NCBI RefSeq assembly: GCF_022343685.1
Contig: NZ_CP092123.1
Coordinates: 1,116,001-1,180,000, forward strand
DNA from: Marinobacterium sediminicola
GTDB lineage: Bacteria > Pseudomonadota > Gammaproteobacteria > Pseudomonadales > Balneatricaceae
Direction: 5' to 3'
DNA length: 64,000 nt
In this document: piece after piece, positions 61,960-64,000 of the stretch
How the letters are laid out: every line of letters begins with the position of its first letter
How positions within the stretch are numbered: position 1 is the first letter of the stretch
Translations under genes and position numbers: made by a program
Notes under the pieces: model-generated
What the model saw: only the letters and a program-made list of their open reading frames with translations
Told to the model about the DNA's origin: nothing
The model's database searches: none

Positions 61960-64000
61960 TCAGGGCTCCATTCCACAATGGGTGGGCCGGTAGTTGTCCA
62001 GCCAGCTTGAGAGTTTATCCACGGGTAGTGGCGGGCAGAAAAGATAGCCTTGCATGTAACGGCAGCCCTGACTGACCAGCGTCAGGCGCTGCTTCTCGGT
62101 TTCGACGCCCTCGGCAATGAGCCGCAGCTCCAGGCTGGCAGCCATGGAAATGATCGCCGTCACGAGCGAGCCGGCATAACGGTCACTGTCCAGATCGCGG
62201 ACAAATTCTCGGTCGATTTTAAGGCTGTCCACCGGGAAGTGCTTCAGGTAGCTCAACGAAGAGTAGCCGGTGCCAAAGTCGTCAATTGCGAGGGAAATTC
62301 CCAGATCCTTGAAGCCTTGCAGCCAGGTAACGGTTTCTTCGCTGTCCTGCAGAAGCAGGCCTTCTGTAATCTCGAGTATCAGACGAGAAGGGTGAAGGTT
62401 GTGGTGCTCAAGCACGGCCCGCACTGCCTCGGCGTCCAGGCCCAGATCTCGCTGACGTTCCGAGACATTGACGGACAGATAAAGCTCATGCCCGGCTGCC
62501 GCCAGCTGCTGAATCTGTTGGCATGCTGTGTCCAGAACCCATTCGCCAATGCTGCCGATCAGGCCCGTTTCTTCAGCCATCGGGATGAACTGATCGGGTG
62601 GAATCATGCCTCTTTCAGGGTGGTGCCAGCGCAGTAAGGCTTCCACACCTTTAACATCCCCACTATCACCCGTGATGATTGGCTGGTAATAGACTTCCAG
62701 CTGCTTGCGCTCCAGAGCGTGGCGCAGGTCCTGCTCAAGGGTCATGCGCTGATTGGCATGTTCCTGCATGGCAGCGGTGAAAAAGTGGGCCTGGTTGCGG
62801 CCAGACTGTTTGGCTCTGTACATCGCCAAGTCGGCGTTACGAAGCAGGGTTTCAGCCGTATCGGCATCCCCGGGGTGCATGGCAATACCGATACTGGCCC
62901 CAATAATGATCTCCCGCTCGGCCAGCAGGAAGGGGGTGCTCAGGGATTCGATCAGTTTGTTTGCGACATAGGAAGCATCGGCTTCTGACTTGATATTGTG
63001 CAGCAAGATAACGAACTCATCGCCGCCGAAGCGGGCGACTGTATCCGTGTTACGCACGCAGCCGTTCAGCCTCTGCGCCACCTGCTTCAGAAGATCATCG
63101 CCATATTCATGCCCCATGGAGTCGTTGACGTACTTGAAACGGTCCAGGTCAATGAACAGCAGCGCAATGATTTGCTCGTCGCGGTTGGCTGTTGCGATGG
63201 CAAGATTGAGGCGGTCTGAAAGCAAGGTGCGGTTGGGCAGCTCGGTCAATTCATCGTAGTAAGCCTGCCGCACGATCTGGGCTTCATCGTTTTTGCGCTG
63301 GGTGATGTCGGAGAATACCGCGACGTATTCACTGGGGTTGCCTTCGCTGTCATACACAACCGATACGGACAGCCACTCAGGATAAATGGTTCCATTCTTG
63401 CGTCGGTTCCAGATTTCGCCGCTCCAACAGCCCTGTTGCATGATGTCCTGCCACATGTCCTGATAGAACCCGGCCTCGTGACGCCCGGAACTCAGAATGC
63501 TGGGGTTGCGGCCCTGAACCTCTTCAAGGGTGTACCCGGTGATACGGCTGAAAGCCGGGTTGATCGTCTTGATCAGACCGTCTCGGTCGGCCACCATGAT
63601 CGCTTCATTACTGGTGCTGAACACCGCCTCGATCATTTTCAGCTGTTCTTCCATTTCCTTCTGTTGGGTGATGTCTTCCTTCACCGCAATATAGCTTTGG
63701 CAATTGCCAAACTCGTCGCGGACAGCGGAGATGGAGGCAGACTCCCAGAACAAGGAACCATCCTTGCGCCGGTTAAGCAGGTGGCCGTGCCATTCCTTGC
63801 CTTTCTCGAGAGTTTTCCACAGATCACGATAGACATCATCCGGCATCTCGCCAGACCGAAGCATTCCGGCTCCCTGGCCAATAGCCTCTTCACGACTGTA
63901 ACCGGATACTTCACAAAACTTCGGGTTTACATACTCGATGATGCCCCGGGTATTGGTGATCATGACTGAGGCAGGGCTTTGCTCGAGCGCTCGTCCCAGG
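61960..64000 (-). CDS. PAS-PAS-GGDEF-EAL signalling protein (5' end outside window)
   Basis: At least 680 aa; the frame remains open to base 64000 with in-frame PAS sequence (LGRALEQSPASVM), so the N-terminus is missing. Two PAS/PAC units (IEYVNPKFCEVSGYSREEA; IKTINPAFSRITGYTLEEV) are followed by a GGDEF domain with intact GGDEF (ARFGGDEFVILL) and an EAL domain with EALLRW and DDFGTGYSSLSYLKHFP. Both active-site signatures are intact, so it could make and degrade c-di-GMP; which activity dominates cannot be read. Confidence 0.93.
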   Translation of the reverse strand, partial: LGRALEQSPASVMITNTRGIIEYVNPKFCEVSGYSREEAIGQGAGMLRSGEMPDDVYRDLWKTLEKGKEWHGHLLNRRKDGSLFWESASISAVRDEFGNCQSYIAVKEDITQQKEMEEQLKMIEAVFSTSNEAIMVADRDGLIKTINPAFSRITGYTLEEVQGRNPSILSSGRHEAGFYQDMWQDIMQQGCWSGEIWNRRKNGTIYPEWLSVSVVYDSEGNPSEYVAVFSDITQRKNDEAQIVRQAYYDELTELPNRTLLSDRLNLAIATANRDEQIIALLFIDLDRFKYVNDSMGHEYGDDLLKQVAQRLNGCVRNTDTVARFGGDEFVILLHNIKSEADASYVANKLIESLSTPFLLAEREIIIGASIGIAMHPGDADTAETLLRNADLAMYRAKQSGRNQAHFFTAAMQEHANQRMTLEQDLRHALERKQLEVYYQPIITGDSGDVKGVEALLRWHHPERGMIPPDQFIPMAEETGLIGSIGEWVLDTACQQIQQLAAAGHELYLSVNVSERQRDLGLDAEAVRAVLEHHNLHPSRLILEITEGLLLQDSEETVTWLQGFKDLGISLAIDDFGTGYSSLSYLKHFPVDSLKIDREFVRDLDSDRYAGSLVTAIISMAASLELRLIAEGVETEKQRLTLVSQGCRYMQGYLFCPPLPVDKLSSWLDNYRPTHCGMEP

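Overview
The window reads as a chromosome segment of a marine-type gammaproteobacterium, probably near the Oceanospirillaceae/Pseudomonadales (inference). The reasons are a complete division and cell wall (dcw) cluster in gammaproteobacterial order, lpxC-secA-argJ-mutT directly after ftsZ, moderately high GC, and many small families common in Pseudomonas, Marinobacter and Marinobacterium relatives (DUF2788, DUF2789, DUF3010, VF530, DUF349, DUF4139). No tRNA, rRNA, CRISPR array, insertion sequence or prophage was recognised.

Bases 1-18.8 kb form one long, tightly packed plus-strand block: murE (5' end outside the window), murF, mraY, murD, ftsW, murG, murC, ddl, ftsQ, ftsA, ftsZ, lpxC, secA, argJ and a Nudix/TMP-synthase-like fusion. 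Many junctions are 4-base stop/start overlaps. These genes make UDP-MurNAc-pentapeptide, lipid I and lipid II, assemble the divisome, commit lipid A synthesis, drive Sec export and make ornithine. A bidirectional terminator separates this block from nadC on the minus strand; ampD and a Fur-box-preceded orphan ABC ATPase follow on the plus strand.

Bases 21.4-23.9 kb look like an accessory patch that is richer in A+T. It holds a cold-shock-domain membrane protein with a zinc ribbon, a leucine-rich-repeat/zinc-ribbon protein, and an out-of-frame Excalibur domain fused to the tail of the LRR gene. From 23.9 to 36.7 kb lie a thiamine-binding-type protein, a YgjP-like metallohydrolase, a FecR-domain protein, a NhaR-like regulator, a giant DUF349 protein, an EF-hand protein whose ribosome-binding site lies in a strong hairpin, YchJ, exonuclease I, a secreted protein and an M16 protease.

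Bases 36.8-47.8 kb hold a K+ channel locus, a DMT exporter, a Tim44-domain protein, a chemoreceptor with an apparent sigma54 promoter, yaaA, trpS, a DyP peroxidase and small conserved genes. Bases 48-64 kb carry a subtilisin-PKD protease next to a patatin phospholipase, cysK, a Sel1 protein, a DUF4139 protein beside a pseudokinase fused to an FGE-like domain, kdsA, a PilZ protein, a GIDE/EF-hand and LemA pair, a ribbon-helix-helix regulator facing a SulP transporter across an operator-like palindrome, and a PAS-PAS-GGDEF-EAL protein cut by the window edge.

The most unusual items are the fusion whose kinase and FGE-like domains both appear to lack catalytic residues, the frameshifted Excalibur module, the SD-sequestering hairpin, and the sigma54/dyad control region of the chemoreceptor. 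No large novel multi-gene system is evident; these are candidate small-scale novelties.
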